Assembly (NCBI GenBank): GCA_020637235.1
Contig: JACJWG010000005.1
Location: 189,204 to 253,203, forward strand
Length of the DNA: 64,000 nt
Direction: 5' to 3'
Source: Acidimicrobiaceae bacterium
GTDB lineage: Bacteria > Actinomycetota > Acidimicrobiia > Acidimicrobiales > Ilumatobacteraceae
Shown: positions 42,382 to 51,651 of the stretch, in pieces
Layout: each line of letters starts with the position of its first letter
Position numbering within the stretch: the first letter of the stretch is position 1
Translations under genes and position numbers: made by a program
The notes under the pieces: generated by a model
Databases searched by the model: none
What the model saw: the letters and a program-made list of their open reading frames with translations, nothing else
What the model was told of the DNA's origin: nothing

Positions 42382-43292
42382 CCCTGCCACCTCTCCGCCC
42401 GCTTGCGGGCCAGCCAGTAGAGCACCATGCAGATCGCGGTGATGATGATCATCCAGGCCGCGAGTGCGTAGCCGACTGCGTCCTCGCCGATCGACACGTC
42501 GCCGCCGAGGAAGAAGCCGATGCGGCGCGAGACGATCTTCGAGTTGTCGGTGAGCACCGCCGCAGTGGCGTAGGCGCTGAACGAGTTGGCGAACAGCAGG
42601 AGGAAGCCGCCCATGAGCGACGGCAGCAACACGGGAATGCCCACCCGGCGCCAGTAGGTGAACGGGGTGCCGCCGAGGTTGGCGCAGGCTTCGCGCCACG
42701 ACGGCTTGAGCCCGTCGATCGCCGGCAGCGTGATCAGCACCATGAGCGGGATGTTGAAGTACGAGTAGACGACGACGAGGCCGCGGACGGATCCGAGCGT
42801 GAAGTCGCCGCCGTAGAGATCGAAACCGAACGCCTCGTTCAGGATCTTGGTGAGCAGTCCCTGGCGTCCGAGGAGCGTGAGGAACGCGAAGGCGAGCGGC
42901 AGGCCGCCCATGTTGGCCGCGACCCCGCTGAACGACGTGACGAGGGAGCGCAGCCAGCGAGGGCGCGTGGCCGTGGCCGCCGCGTACGCGAGGAGCGTGC
43001 CGAAGAGGACACCGACGAACGCGGCGAGCGCGGAGAAGCGGATGGAGAACCAGAACGCACTGCGGTTCTGGCCGGAGAACGCCTCGCCCATCGCCGACAG
43101 CGAGAAGCCGTCCTCGGTGCGCAACGCGTTGGAGAACACGCTGATCGCCGGGACGATCAGGAACAGGACGAGGAAGGCGAAGAACGGCACGAGGCCGAGC
43201 CATGCCCAGCTGCGACGCGCGGCGGGGGACGCACCGGCAGCGGTGCGTCCCCCGACCACGAGGTCGTCTCGGTCGATGACGAGACCGGTCAT
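42378..43292 (-). CDS. ABC importer permease (first subunit)
   Basis: A 304-residue permease with six TM helices and the EAA loop EACANLGGTPFTYWRRVGIPVLLPSLMG. It pairs with the downstream permease to form the transmembrane channel. It resembles PotB-type subunits. The ATG at 43292 follows the binding-protein stop by 20 bp. The N-terminus has a 30-residue polar extension before the first helix (LGLVPFFAFLVLFLIVPAIS). Confidence 0.9.
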   Translation of the reverse strand: MTGLVIDRDDLVVGGRTAAGASPAARRSWAWLGLVPFFAFLVLFLIVPAISVFSNALRTEDGFSLSAMGEAFSGQNRSAFWFSIRFSALAAFVGVLFGTLLAYAAATATRPRWLRSLVTSFSGVAANMGGLPLAFAFLTLLGRQGLLTKILNEAFGFDLYGGDFTLGSVRGLVVVYSYFNIPLMVLITLPAIDGLKPSWREACANLGGTPFTYWRRVGIPVLLPSLMGGFLLLFANSFSAYATAAVLTDNSKIVSRRIGFFLGGDVSIGEDAVGYALAAWMIIITAICMVLYWLARKRAERWQG

Positions 43293-43312
43293 GTCGGACG
43301 TGTGGTCGACGG

Positions 43313-44518
43313 TCAGCCGTCGGCGACCATCGGACCCCACTGCTCGGCGAGGACTTCCTTGGCGGCGGCGATCTGGGCCGGGCTCATGAACTCCACCTGG
43401 TCGAGCAGTTCGTCGGGCGGCAGGTTGGCCTTCGACTCCTCGGTGACGAGACCCTTCTCGGTGATCGCCACGATGCGGGCCGGCACGGCACCACCCTCGA
43501 GGTAGCCGAGAGCGCCCTCGTCGCTCAGGATGTGCTCGGTCCACAGCTTCGAGCAGGCGTTGTGCGGGCTGTCCTTCACGACACCCTGACCGTAGAAGCC
43601 GCCGTAGATGCCGTCGCTCGGGAAGTGGGTCTCGACGGTGAGGCCGGCGGCCTCGAGGTCGGCCCGAAGACCCGGCACGTTGTAGCTCCAGTCGAGCGCG
43701 ATCGGGGTCTCGCCCGACAGCACCGTCTCCTTGGTGACGTCGGTGCCACCGAGGTTGCCCGACGCCTTGAGGTCGGCGAAGTACTGGATGCCGGGCAAGA
43801 TGTCGTCGGCGGAGCCACCGTTGGCGATGGCGGCCGCGACCACGGCGGCGAAGGCGGCACCCGACTCACGTGGGTCACCGTTCAGGTTGACCAGGCCCTT
43901 GTACTCGGGCTTGGTGAGATCGGCGAACGTCATCGGTGCCACCTCGACGATCGTCGTGTTGGTGGTGATCGCCATGATGCCGTAGTAGGCGGCACGCCAG
44001 TTGTCGTCCGCGTCCTTCAGACCGTCGGGGATCTCGGCGTCGTAGATGCTCACGTAGGGCTCGAACAGGCCCTTGTCGACCATCTCCTGTGCGATCGCCG
44101 GGCTCACGTCGACGTTGTCGGGCATGTTGTCCTGGCCGGCGAGCGTCTCGACGGCCTCCATCTCGTCGGCGGACGAGGCGTCGGGGTCGGCCACCGGGTA
44201 CTCGACGCCCGGGTACTTCTCGCCGAAGGCGGCGAGGATGCCCGCGTAGTTCGCCCACTCGGGGGGCAGTGCGATCAGGTTCACCTGGGCGCCGTTGTCG
44301 AGGCACTCCTGGTAGAGCGCCGCGAGCGGGTCGTCGCCCTCGGGGGCGTCGGTCGCGGCCGGGGCATCGGTGGCACCGGGCGCGTCGGTGGCTGCCGGAG
44401 CGTCGGTCGCCGCGGGCGCGTCGGTCGCGGTGCTCTCCTCCTCGTCGTCACCGCAGGCGGCCAGCACGATGCCGGTCGCTGCGAGGACGGCGAACACCTT
44501 CCTCGTGTTCCTCTTCAT
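43313..44518 (-). CDS. ABC importer substrate-binding lipoprotein
   Basis: A 401-residue type II binding protein. The signal peptide MKRNTRKVFAVLAATGIVLAAC ends in a LAAC lipobox (listed here as a 22-residue region, Cys at 22). A flexible linker of five ATDAP repeats precedes the binding fold (YKGLVNLNGDPRESGAAFA, PIALDWSYNVPG, NLPPDELLDQV), which resembles spermidine/putrescine and iron(III) binders. The start at 44518 was chosen because GGGAGG lies 9 nt upstream; an ATG seven codons earlier contains that site. First gene of the importer operon. Confidence 0.92.
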   Translation of the reverse strand: MKRNTRKVFAVLAATGIVLAACGDDEEESTATDAPAATDAPAATDAPGATDAPAATDAPEGDDPLAALYQECLDNGAQVNLIALPPEWANYAGILAAFGEKYPGVEYPVADPDASSADEMEAVETLAGQDNMPDNVDVSPAIAQEMVDKGLFEPYVSIYDAEIPDGLKDADDNWRAAYYGIMAITTNTTIVEVAPMTFADLTKPEYKGLVNLNGDPRESGAAFAAVVAAAIANGGSADDILPGIQYFADLKASGNLGGTDVTKETVLSGETPIALDWSYNVPGLRADLEAAGLTVETHFPSDGIYGGFYGQGVVKDSPHNACSKLWTEHILSDEGALGYLEGGAVPARIVAITEKGLVTEESKANLPPDELLDQVEFMSPAQIAAAKEVLAEQWGPMVADG

Positions 44519-44635
44519 TCGGGGTTTCCTCCCTGTCATGTTCCCGTTCACGGTTGCTGGAACGCGGCCGACGGTAGCAGTCGAGGGTGGGGGCACTTGT
44601 CCGACGAGTGGCGTGCCGGTGTCGGTGAGGTGAAC

Positions 44636-44655
44636 AGCGGGCGAACCGGCCCGCT
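44636..44655 (-). terminator. Terminator-like hairpin after the MMPL gene
   Basis: A perfect 7-bp stem AGCGGGC/GCCCGCT with a 6-nt loop lies 5 bp beyond the MMPL stop. No run of U follows on the minus strand, as is usual for GC-rich actinobacterial terminators. Confidence 0.5.
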
Positions 44656-44660
44656 CGGTG

Positions 44661-46997
44661 TCAGACGAGCTCGGGCTGGCGTTCGCCGTGCTCGTCGTGC
44701 GGACCGTCGTGCCCGTCGGTGTGGGACGCCGGGTGAGCAGGTCCCTCCACGTTGAGGCTCGGCAGGATCCGGTCGAGCCAGCCGGGCAGCCACCAGTTGC
44801 GCTCGCCGAGCAGTTCCATCGTGGCCGGCACGAGCAGCATGCGCACGAGGGTGGCGTCCAGGAACACCGCGGCGGCCAGGCCGACACCGAAGAGCTTGAT
44901 GACGCGCTGGTCCTCGAGGAGGAAGGCACCGAACACCACGATCATGATCGCTGCCGCAGCGGTGATCACCTGCGCCGTGGCGGCGAGGCCGTCGGCGACC
45001 GAGGAGCGGGCGTCGCCGGTGCGGTCGAACTCCTCCTTCACCCGCGAGAGGAGGAAGACCTCGTAGTCCATCGACAGGCCGAACACGATCGCGAACATCA
45101 TCATCGGGGCGAACGGTTCCACGGGCGCCGGCTCGACACCGAAGATCTGGCTCAGCCATCCCCACTGGAAGATCGCGACGACGACGCCGTAGGCCGCGCC
45201 GATCGAGATCACGTTCATCACCACGGCCTTCAGCGGCACCAGCAGCGAACGGAACACCATCATCAGCAGCACGAACGACAGCAGCAGCACGACGCCGATG
45301 AAGATCGGCAGGCGGGCCGACAGGTAGGTCGTGAAGTCGATCGAGGCCGCGGTCGAACCGGTGAGATACGCGGTGAGCCCGGTCCCGCCGACTGCTGCGG
45401 GGATGACGGCGTCGCGGAGCCGGTTCACGGTGTCGACCGTCTCCTGGTCCTGCGGCGAGCTCGTCGGGACCACCTGGATGATCGCCGCCGTCGGCGCCGC
45501 CGGGTCGTTGGGGAACGCCGGCGACACGAAGCGCACGCCGGGGTCGGCGGCCATCGCCTCGCCGAGGGCCGGTAGGGCCGCGGCATCGGCTGGTGTGGCC
45601 AGGTCGACGACCACCACGAACGGGCCGTTGAAGCCGGGGCCGAAGCCGGTGGCGAGCAGGTCGTATGCACGGCGCGTGGTGGTGTCGGGGCTGGCGTTGC
45701 CCTCGTCGGCGAAGCCCATCCGCAACGACAGCACGGGCGCCGCGAGAACGCCGAGCACCACGAGGCCCGCACCGAGGGAGAGCCACGGGTGGTGCTGCAC
45801 GACTCGGCTCCACCGGTACGCGAGCGTCTCGCTCGAGGGCTTGCGACGACGCTGGGGCAGCTCGCGCTGCAGCGGCTTCAGCACCAGGCCGGCGAGCAAC
45901 GTGACGACGGCGAGCGGGATGCCGACGAGCAGCGGGTCGATGGCCAGACCGGCGCCGAACAGCGCGATCGCGAGGAAGCCGGCGGCGGCGATGCCGCGCC
46001 AGCGCGTCACCTCCACCCGATGCTGGGCGAAACCGAGCAGTGCCGGCAGCAGCGTGATCGACGCGAGCATCGTGACGGCGACGGTGCTCGCCGCGCCGAT
46101 GCCCAGCCCCGACACGAACGCGAGGCCCATCAACAACATGCCGAGCAACGACACCACCACGGTGATGCCGGCGAACACCACGGCGCGCCCGGCGGTGTCC
46201 ATCGCGGTGAACGTGGCCTCCTCGAAGCTCTGCCCGGCGTGCAGGTTCTCGCGGTACCGGGTGACGATGAACAGCGCGTAGTCGATGCCGACCGCGAGGC
46301 CGATCATCGCGCCGAGCGTCGTCGCGAAGTCGGGGACGGTGACCAGGTGGCTCATCAGGCCGACGATCGCGGTGCCGACGCCCACGCCGAACAGGGCGAC
46401 CCCGATCGGGAGACCCATCGCGAGCACCGAGCCGAACGCGAGGATCAGAACGATGACGGCGAAGCCGAGGCCGATCAGCTCGGATTTCGGTGGCTCGAAC
46501 TCGGACAGCGCCTGGCCGCCGATCTCGACGGTGAGTCCATCGACCGTGGGGAGCCGATCGGCGATGTCGGCGCCGACCTCGGCCATCTGCATCTGGTCGA
46601 GCTCGTCGGAGAGGTTCACCTGCGCGTAGGCGATCGTGCCGCTCGGGTCGATCTGTCCGAGCGCAGCGGGGTCGTACGGGCTGACCACGCTCACGCCGTC
46701 GAAGGTCGCGACCTCGTCGAGCAGTGCGGTCATCGCCGCTTCGACGTCGGGATCGGCGATGCCCTGCTCGGCGCGGAACACGATCGTGCCACCTTGCCGC
46801 CCGGCGCTCTGCCCGGGGAACTCGTCGGTGAGCAGGTCGAAGCCGGAGGCGCTCTCGGAGGCGGGGATCTCGAACCGGCTCGAGTAGGCGGAGCCGACGG
46901 TGGCGGTGATGACGGCCGTGCCGACGAGCGCGAGCAACCAGGCGGCGAGTGTGACGCGGCGGTGCGCGAAGCACCAACGTCCGAGACGAGCGAGCAT
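44661..46997 (-). CDS. MMPL/RND-family transporter
   Basis: A 778-residue membrane protein with two halves, each a TM helix, a large extracellular loop and five more helices. Hallmarks are GLAVGIDYALFIVTRYREN in the first half and FGLSMDYEVFLLSRVKEEFDR in the second, with the paired Asp/Tyr residues of the proton relay (GxDY). MmpL proteins flip or export lipids, often for envelope building. The end is a His/Asp-rich tail (HTDGHDGPHDEHGE). No adjacent accessory or regulator gene is seen; rsgA is divergent across 96 bp. Confidence 0.93.
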   Translation of the reverse strand: MLARLGRWCFAHRRVTLAAWLLALVGTAVITATVGSAYSSRFEIPASESASGFDLLTDEFPGQSAGRQGGTIVFRAEQGIADPDVEAAMTALLDEVATFDGVSVVSPYDPAALGQIDPSGTIAYAQVNLSDELDQMQMAEVGADIADRLPTVDGLTVEIGGQALSEFEPPKSELIGLGFAVIVLILAFGSVLAMGLPIGVALFGVGVGTAIVGLMSHLVTVPDFATTLGAMIGLAVGIDYALFIVTRYRENLHAGQSFEEATFTAMDTAGRAVVFAGITVVVSLLGMLLMGLAFVSGLGIGAASTVAVTMLASITLLPALLGFAQHRVEVTRWRGIAAAGFLAIALFGAGLAIDPLLVGIPLAVVTLLAGLVLKPLQRELPQRRRKPSSETLAYRWSRVVQHHPWLSLGAGLVVLGVLAAPVLSLRMGFADEGNASPDTTTRRAYDLLATGFGPGFNGPFVVVVDLATPADAAALPALGEAMAADPGVRFVSPAFPNDPAAPTAAIIQVVPTSSPQDQETVDTVNRLRDAVIPAAVGGTGLTAYLTGSTAASIDFTTYLSARLPIFIGVVLLLSFVLLMMVFRSLLVPLKAVVMNVISIGAAYGVVVAIFQWGWLSQIFGVEPAPVEPFAPMMMFAIVFGLSMDYEVFLLSRVKEEFDRTGDARSSVADGLAATAQVITAAAAIMIVVFGAFLLEDQRVIKLFGVGLAAAVFLDATLVRMLLVPATMELLGERNWWLPGWLDRILPSLNVEGPAHPASHTDGHDGPHDEHGERQPELV

Positions 46998-47093
46998 GTG
47001 GGGGATCGCTTCCTGTCCGAGATGGGCGGGGGGTGCCGTGGACGGTCCGGGGGAGACCGTTCCGAGCAGGGAAACACTACCGTTCGATGCATC

Positions 47094-48134
47094 GTGGAGC
47101 CGCTGGAACCGTCGCACGGGCGACCTGACGAACGTCTCGGGTGGAATGCGACGCTCGAGACCTCGTGGCACGACCTCGGCGACCCGCGCCGTCCGGGCCG
47201 GGTGTCGCGCCTCGACCGCGGCTGGAGCTCGATCGTCTTCGACGCCGGTGCCGATGCCCACCGGGCGCGCAACATCGGCGCCGACGTCGCCGTCGGCGAC
47301 TGGGTGCTCGTGAGCGACGACGGCGAACGAGTCGACGAGGTGGTGCCCCGCTTCAGTGCCTTCACACGGCGCGCCTCGTTCGAGGGGAACCGTGCGGTCG
47401 CCCAGACGATCGCCGCCAACGTCGACACGGTGGTGCTCGTGCACGCGTTGACCGCGCTGCCCAACCAGCGCCGGCTCGAGCGCGAGCTGGTGCTCGCGTT
47501 CGACAGCGGTGCCACGCCGATCGTCGTGGTCACCAAGGGCGATCTCGTCGACGACGCCGACGCCACGGTGGCGTCGCTCGAAGCGGTCGCGCCGGGCGTG
47601 CCGGTGCTGCGCGCCAGCGGCACCAGCGGCGAGGGGGTCGACGCCCTTCGCGACCTCGTGCCGACCGGTCGCACCATGGCGCTCCTCGGCGCGAGTGGCG
47701 TGGGCAAGAGCACGCTGATCAACGCGCTCGTCGGGAACGACGTGTTGCGCACGAGTGCGGTGCGCGAGCAGGACCAGCGCGGCCGCCACACCACCACGGC
47801 CTGCGAGCTGGTCCGTTTGCCGGGGGACCGCCACGGGTGGCTGATCGACACGCCCGGCGTGCGGGCGGTCAGCCTCTGGAGCAGCGGCCACGGCATCGAG
47901 CGTGCGTTCGTCGACGTGTTCGACCTGTCGGAGCACTGCCGGTTCCGTGACTGCAAGCACGAGGACGAGCCGGGCTGCGCGGTGCAGGCGGCCATCGCCG
48001 CCGGTGCGCTCGATCCGCGACGGCTCGAGGCGATGAAACGTCTCGTCGCCGAGGAGGCCGCGCTCGAGGACGAGCAGTGGGCCTGGGAGAAGGCGCAGGA
48101 CCGGCGGGGCGTGCGGCGATCCCGGCCGCGATGA
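47094..48134 (+). CDS. rsgA: Ribosome small-subunit GTPase A
   Basis: A 346-residue circularly permuted GTPase that helps mature the 30S subunit. An OB-like N-terminal domain is followed by G4 (VTKGDLVD), G1 (LGASGVGKSTLINAL), G2/G3 (RGRHTTTACEL, DTPGVRAV) and the zinc-binding CRFRDCKHEDEPGC. All elements are intact. The GTG at 47094 lies close to where homology starts; the true start could be a little downstream. It runs divergent to the MMPL gene. Confidence 0.93.
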   Translation: MEPLEPSHGRPDERLGWNATLETSWHDLGDPRRPGRVSRLDRGWSSIVFDAGADAHRARNIGADVAVGDWVLVSDDGERVDEVVPRFSAFTRRASFEGNRAVAQTIAANVDTVVLVHALTALPNQRRLERELVLAFDSGATPIVVVTKGDLVDDADATVASLEAVAPGVPVLRASGTSGEGVDALRDLVPTGRTMALLGASGVGKSTLINALVGNDVLRTSAVREQDQRGRHTTTACELVRLPGDRHGWLIDTPGVRAVSLWSSGHGIERAFVDVFDLSEHCRFRDCKHEDEPGCAVQAAIAAGALDPRRLEAMKRLVAEEAALEDEQWAWEKAQDRRGVRRSRPR

Positions 48135-48155
48135 CCTCGCTCGTAGTCTCCGGGC

Positions 48156-49094
48156 ATGAGCGATGATCGAGCAGCAGTCCGGTACGGGGCGATGTTCCGC
48201 CGCGAGCGCCCGCCCGAGCAGTTGACGGGATTCGCGCGCGAGGCCGAGGCGCTCGGGCTCGACGAGATCTGGATCGTCGAGGACTGCTTCTGGGCCGGCG
48301 GTCTGACCGCGGTGTCGGCCGCGCTCGGCGCCACCGAGCGGGTACACGTCGGCATGGGCATCGTGCCCGCGGTCGCCCGCAACGCGGCGATCACGGCGAT
48401 GGAGCTGAGCGGGATCGCTCGGATGTTCCCCGGCCGCTTCGTCGCCGGCTTCGGTCACGGCGTCGCGGCGTGGATGCGTCAGATCGGCGCGCTGCCCACA
48501 TCGCAGCTCGCCGCGCTCGAGGAGACGATCGACGCCGTGCGACGTCTGCTCGACGGCGAGTCGATCACGGTCTCGGGACGTCATGTCGCGCTCGACGACG
48601 TGCGGCTCGTGTTCCCGCCGGCGCAGCGCCCGCCGATCGTCGTCGGCGTCACCGGGCCGAAGGGCATCGACCTGGCGGGACGGGTCGCCGAGGGCCTGCT
48701 GTTGCCGGAGGGCTCGAGCGCTCCCTACGTGGGCGCAGCACTGGCGCGCTTCGGTCGGCCTGCGGCCTGCGTGGTGTACGTGCTGTTCGCGATCGACGAC
48801 GACCCCGAGGTCGCACGCTCGATGGTGGCGTCGTCGGTGGAGGAGTTCGCACCCGGCGATCGGGACGAGCGGCTCGCGAAGCTGGGGATCGACGAGGCCG
48901 TGGTGGCCGGCGAGCGGGTCGACCGCTACGCCGTCGCCGGCACGCCGGCCGACTGCGCACGTGCGGTCGACGCGTTGGTGGCGTCGGGGGCGACGAGCGT
49001 CGTCGTCGTGCCGCGGGCCGACGATCCGTCCGCGCAGGACGCCCAGATCGCGCGGTTCGTCCGCGAGGTCGTGCCGCTGGTCGGCGCCCGCTGA
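48156..49094 (+). CDS. LLM-class F420-dependent oxidoreductase
   Basis: A 312-residue TIM-barrel luciferase-like protein: AREAEALGLDEIWIVEDCFWAGG, GMGIVPAVARNAAITAMELSGIARMFPGRFVAGFGHGV and PPIVVGVTGPKGIDLAGRVAEG are characteristic of F420-using members (for example tetrahydromethanopterin-reductase-like). The substrate is unknown. It follows rsgA by 21 bp and may share its transcript. It supports F420 use by this organism. Confidence 0.9.
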   Translation: MSDDRAAVRYGAMFRRERPPEQLTGFAREAEALGLDEIWIVEDCFWAGGLTAVSAALGATERVHVGMGIVPAVARNAAITAMELSGIARMFPGRFVAGFGHGVAAWMRQIGALPTSQLAALEETIDAVRRLLDGESITVSGRHVALDDVRLVFPPAQRPPIVVGVTGPKGIDLAGRVAEGLLLPEGSSAPYVGAALARFGRPAACVVYVLFAIDDDPEVARSMVASSVEEFAPGDRDERLAKLGIDEAVVAGERVDRYAVAGTPADCARAVDALVASGATSVVVVPRADDPSAQDAQIARFVREVVPLVGAR

Positions 49095-49105
49095 ATCGGC
49101 TCGAG

Positions 49106-50608
49106 TCAGAGTTCGCCCGCGTCGAGCCGGCGGAGCACCTCGACCGCTCGCTCACGCACCGCCGGCAGATCCGGCAGCCGCCCGGCTGCTCGTACCTGCT
49201 GCGCCATGCGCGGGTTGCGGCCGAAACGTTCGGCATGTCGGGCGAGGAAGTCCCAGTAGAGCGTGGTGTAGGGACATGCGTCGGGGCCCACCCGCTTCGT
49301 GCGGTCGAAGCGGCAGCCCCGGCAGTAGTCGCTCATCCTGTCGATGTAGGCGCCGCCTGCGGCGTAGGGCTTGGTGGCCATCCGTCCGCCGTCGGCGTGC
49401 AGCGCCATGCCCACCACGTTCGGCACCATCACCCACTCGGCACCGTCGACGAATCCCGCCCACATCCACTGCGTCATGGCCGCCGGATCCACACCTGCCA
49501 GCAGAGCCAGGTTGCCGAGCACCATCAGCCGCTGGATGTGGTGCACCCAGCCATGGTCGTGCAGGGTGCGCAGGGTGGTGCCGAGGCACCGCATCTCGGT
49601 GCCGGCGCGGCCGACGAACACCGGTGGCACCTGCCGGCGGGCGCCGAGCACGTTCGACGCCCCGTACTCGCGGCCCCACAGCCAGTACGTGCCCCACACG
49701 TACTCGCGCCAGCCGATCACCTGACGGATGAACCCCTCGGCGCTGGCGATCGGGACCGCACCGGCTCGGTAGGCGTCCTCTGCGGCATCGGCCACCTCGC
49801 TCGGGTGCAGCAGCCCGAGGTTCAGGTACTGAGCGAGCATCGCATGGGCCAGATGCCAGCTGGCGGTGAGCATCGCGTCCTCGTGCGGGCCGAAGCGGGG
49901 CAGCAGGTGCTCGACGAAGTGGTCGAGGCGGCGTCGTGCCTCCGCACGCGTCGTTGCCCACGTGCCGTCGGGCGGCGCGCCCCACACCGTGTCGGGCAGG
50001 TCGGCGAGCACCTGGGCGTCGAGGTCGTCGCGCGGCGTCGTGAGCGGCACCGGCCAGCGGTTGCGGCCGTCCTTCGGCGGGCGCTCGCGGTTGTCGGCGT
50101 CGTAGTTCCATCGGCCCGTCACGGGTTCGTCGCCGTCCATCAGGTAGCCGAGCCGGCGTCGCTGCCAGCGGTAGAAGTCCTCCATCTTCAGCTGCCTGCG
50201 TCCGCCAGCCCAGGCGGCGAACTCGTCGGGGTGGCAGAGGAACTGGTTCGAGCGGACGAGCCGGACCTCGAGGCGTCGCAGGAGCTCGAGCCCGTCTCGG
50301 CTGGCGGGCTCCATGGCGCTCACCGCCGGCGGTGCGAACTCGGCCCGGTGCGCGGCCAGGCCATCGGCGAGCGACGGCGCCACCCGGTGGTCGACGTCCC
50401 AGCCCTCGGCGCGCCGTTCGGCGACGAAGCGTCGCATCGAGGTGATCACCAGGTGCGCACGCTGCACGTGCCAGTGGTGCTGGGCGAGTTTCGCGCCGCT
50501 CTCGACGACCAGGAGGCGGTGGGTGTCGGGTGTGGCGTCGGCGAGGGCCGACTGGCGCGGATCGAGCTGATCGCCGAGAACCCAGACGGTGGGCAGCGGG
50601 AGGGGCAT
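49106..50608 (-). CDS. Iron-sulfur photolyase/cryptochrome-related protein
   Basis: A 500-residue member of the FeS-BCP (deoxyribodipyrimidine-photolyase-related) group, which repairs (6-4) photoproducts. The N-terminus (TVWVLGDQLDP) is the antenna Rossmann domain; the FAD-binding helical domain includes GFIRQVIGWREYVWGTYW and HHIQRLMVLGNLALL. Four cysteines, in EMRCLGTT and DYCRGCRFDR…DACPY, fit the [4Fe-4S] ligands. It overlaps the STAS gene by 1 bp. Light-dependent DNA repair fits an aquatic or surface habitat. Confidence 0.9.
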   Translation of the reverse strand: MPLPLPTVWVLGDQLDPRQSALADATPDTHRLLVVESGAKLAQHHWHVQRAHLVITSMRRFVAERRAEGWDVDHRVAPSLADGLAAHRAEFAPPAVSAMEPASRDGLELLRRLEVRLVRSNQFLCHPDEFAAWAGGRRQLKMEDFYRWQRRRLGYLMDGDEPVTGRWNYDADNRERPPKDGRNRWPVPLTTPRDDLDAQVLADLPDTVWGAPPDGTWATTRAEARRRLDHFVEHLLPRFGPHEDAMLTASWHLAHAMLAQYLNLGLLHPSEVADAAEDAYRAGAVPIASAEGFIRQVIGWREYVWGTYWLWGREYGASNVLGARRQVPPVFVGRAGTEMRCLGTTLRTLHDHGWVHHIQRLMVLGNLALLAGVDPAAMTQWMWAGFVDGAEWVMVPNVVGMALHADGGRMATKPYAAGGAYIDRMSDYCRGCRFDRTKRVGPDACPYTTLYWDFLARHAERFGRNPRMAQQVRAAGRLPDLPAVRERAVEVLRRLDAGEL

Positions 50609-50931
50609 CACCCCAAACGGTCGCGTACCTCGAGCGCGCGTGCGAGACCGGAGCGCTCGAAACGTTCGAGCATCCGGAGGTCGGTGCACACGAGCACCAG
50701 GTCGCCACCGCGCTCGCGCGCACGACCGGCAGCGCCCAGCAGCACGCCGAGTCCGGCGTCGTCGAGCGCGTGCAGCCCGTCGAGGTCGACGGCGACGGTG
50801 CGGCCCGCCTCGTCGGCGATCAGGCGGAGCAGCGCATGGTGCAGGACCGGGATCGACGACAGGTCGAGTTCGCCCTCCAGCACCAGTGCCGGCATGTCGC
50901 CGACCTGCAGCGGCCGGCAGTGCAGATCCAT
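50608..50931 (-). CDS. STAS-domain (anti-anti-sigma-like) protein
   Basis: A 107-residue single STAS domain: MPALVLEGELDLSSIPVLHHALL and VAVDLDGLHALDDAGLGVLLGAAGRA. The usual phosphorylated Ser/Thr position in DSSGL reads DDAGL, so regulation by an RsbW-type kinase may be lost or phosphomimetic. No cognate kinase or sigma gene is adjacent. It lies between the photolyase gene, which it overlaps by 1 bp, and the tad locus 24 bp upstream. Confidence 0.82.
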   Translation of the reverse strand: MDLHCRPLQVGDMPALVLEGELDLSSIPVLHHALLRLIADEAGRTVAVDLDGLHALDDAGLGVLLGAAGRARERGGDLVLVCTDLRMLERFERSGLARALEVRDRLG

Positions 50932-50955
50932 CGGGCCGACGATACCGCGCCGGGA

Positions 50956-51357
50956 TCATGGGGGCTCGAGGGCCATCACCACCGTGGCGGTGTGCTCGAC
51001 GTCGCCCACGAATGCGCCGATGAGCGGCACGTCGGTGGGGGTGTGCGCGCTCACCGTGACGCGGATGTCGACCCCCGTGGCCGACGTCCGCACGCTCACG
51101 ACACCGAGCCCGGTGTGCTGCAGCGCTCGGGCCACGGCGGTCGAGGCGGCGACGGCCGGGGTGGCGCTCACCGAAGCAGCACGCGCGCCCTCGCGAGCGG
51201 CGTGCTGCACCACCAGCTCGTCGCGCACCACCACCGCCACCTGCACGATGCCGAGGAGCAGGACGAACACCACCGGCAACGACAACGCGAGCTCGACCAC
51301 GGCCTGGCCGCGGTCGAGCCCGTCGCGTCGGTGGTCAGATCCGGCCGAGCACCGCAT
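50956..51357 (-). CDS. TadE-like pilus assembly protein
   Basis: A 133-residue minor-pilin-like protein. A DRGQAVVELALSLPVVFVLLLGIVQVAVVV segment (about residues 15-44) is the TadE N-terminal membrane signature, with Gly-Gln-Ala before the helix as the likely processing site. The rest is a beta-rich exported domain. Its start overlaps the DUF4244 gene end by 23 bp in another frame. It is part of the Tad apparatus encoded upstream. Confidence 0.85.
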   Translation of the reverse strand: MRCSAGSDHRRDGLDRGQAVVELALSLPVVFVLLLGIVQVAVVVRDELVVQHAAREGARAASVSATPAVAASTAVARALQHTGLGVVSVRTSATGVDIRVTVSAHTPTDVPLIGAFVGDVEHTATVVMALEPP

Positions 51358-51610
51358 CGATCACCCGGTCGAACAGCCGACCGATGCGCCCGGCGCCGCC
51401 GCCGGCGGTGGCCCAGGTGACGACGAGCAGGGCCACGGCAGCCGCGCCGAGCATGACGAGGGCGTACTCGGTGGTGGCCTGCCCGCGGTCGCGATCGGGG
51501 TCACCGTCGTCGGCGACCACGGTCGACGAGGAGGCCGTCGCCGAGTGCTCGGTGGTGAGCTCGTGCCAGATGGTGACGGCATGGACGTAGGGACGAAGGA
51601 GGAACGGCAT
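51335..51610 (-). CDS. DUF4244 pilin-like protein
   Basis: A 91-residue protein with a polar N-terminal leader (about 42 residues) and RGQATTEYALVMLGAAAVALLVVTWATAGG, the DUF4244 signature resembling Flp-type pilins (GQ-A-T-T-E-Y with the conserved Glu5). It is the probable major pilin of this locus. The ATG at 51610 has a GGAGG site 6 nt upstream. No prepilin peptidase (TadV/CpaA) is in the window, so processing must be supplied elsewhere. Confidence 0.87.
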   Translation of the reverse strand: MPFLLRPYVHAVTIWHELTTEHSATASSSTVVADDGDPDRDRGQATTEYALVMLGAAAVALLVVTWATAGGGAGRIGRLFDRVIDAVLGRI

Positions 51611-51651
51611 CGGACACCTCCGGGGTGACGTGGTGACGGTGGTCGCGACGC

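Noticed and set aside
44661..48584. Minus-strand open frame of 1307 codons covering MMPL and beyond
   Set aside because: MMPL homology begins at the ATG at 46997; the upstream 500 codons oppose rsgA and the LLM gene and look like high-GC noise.
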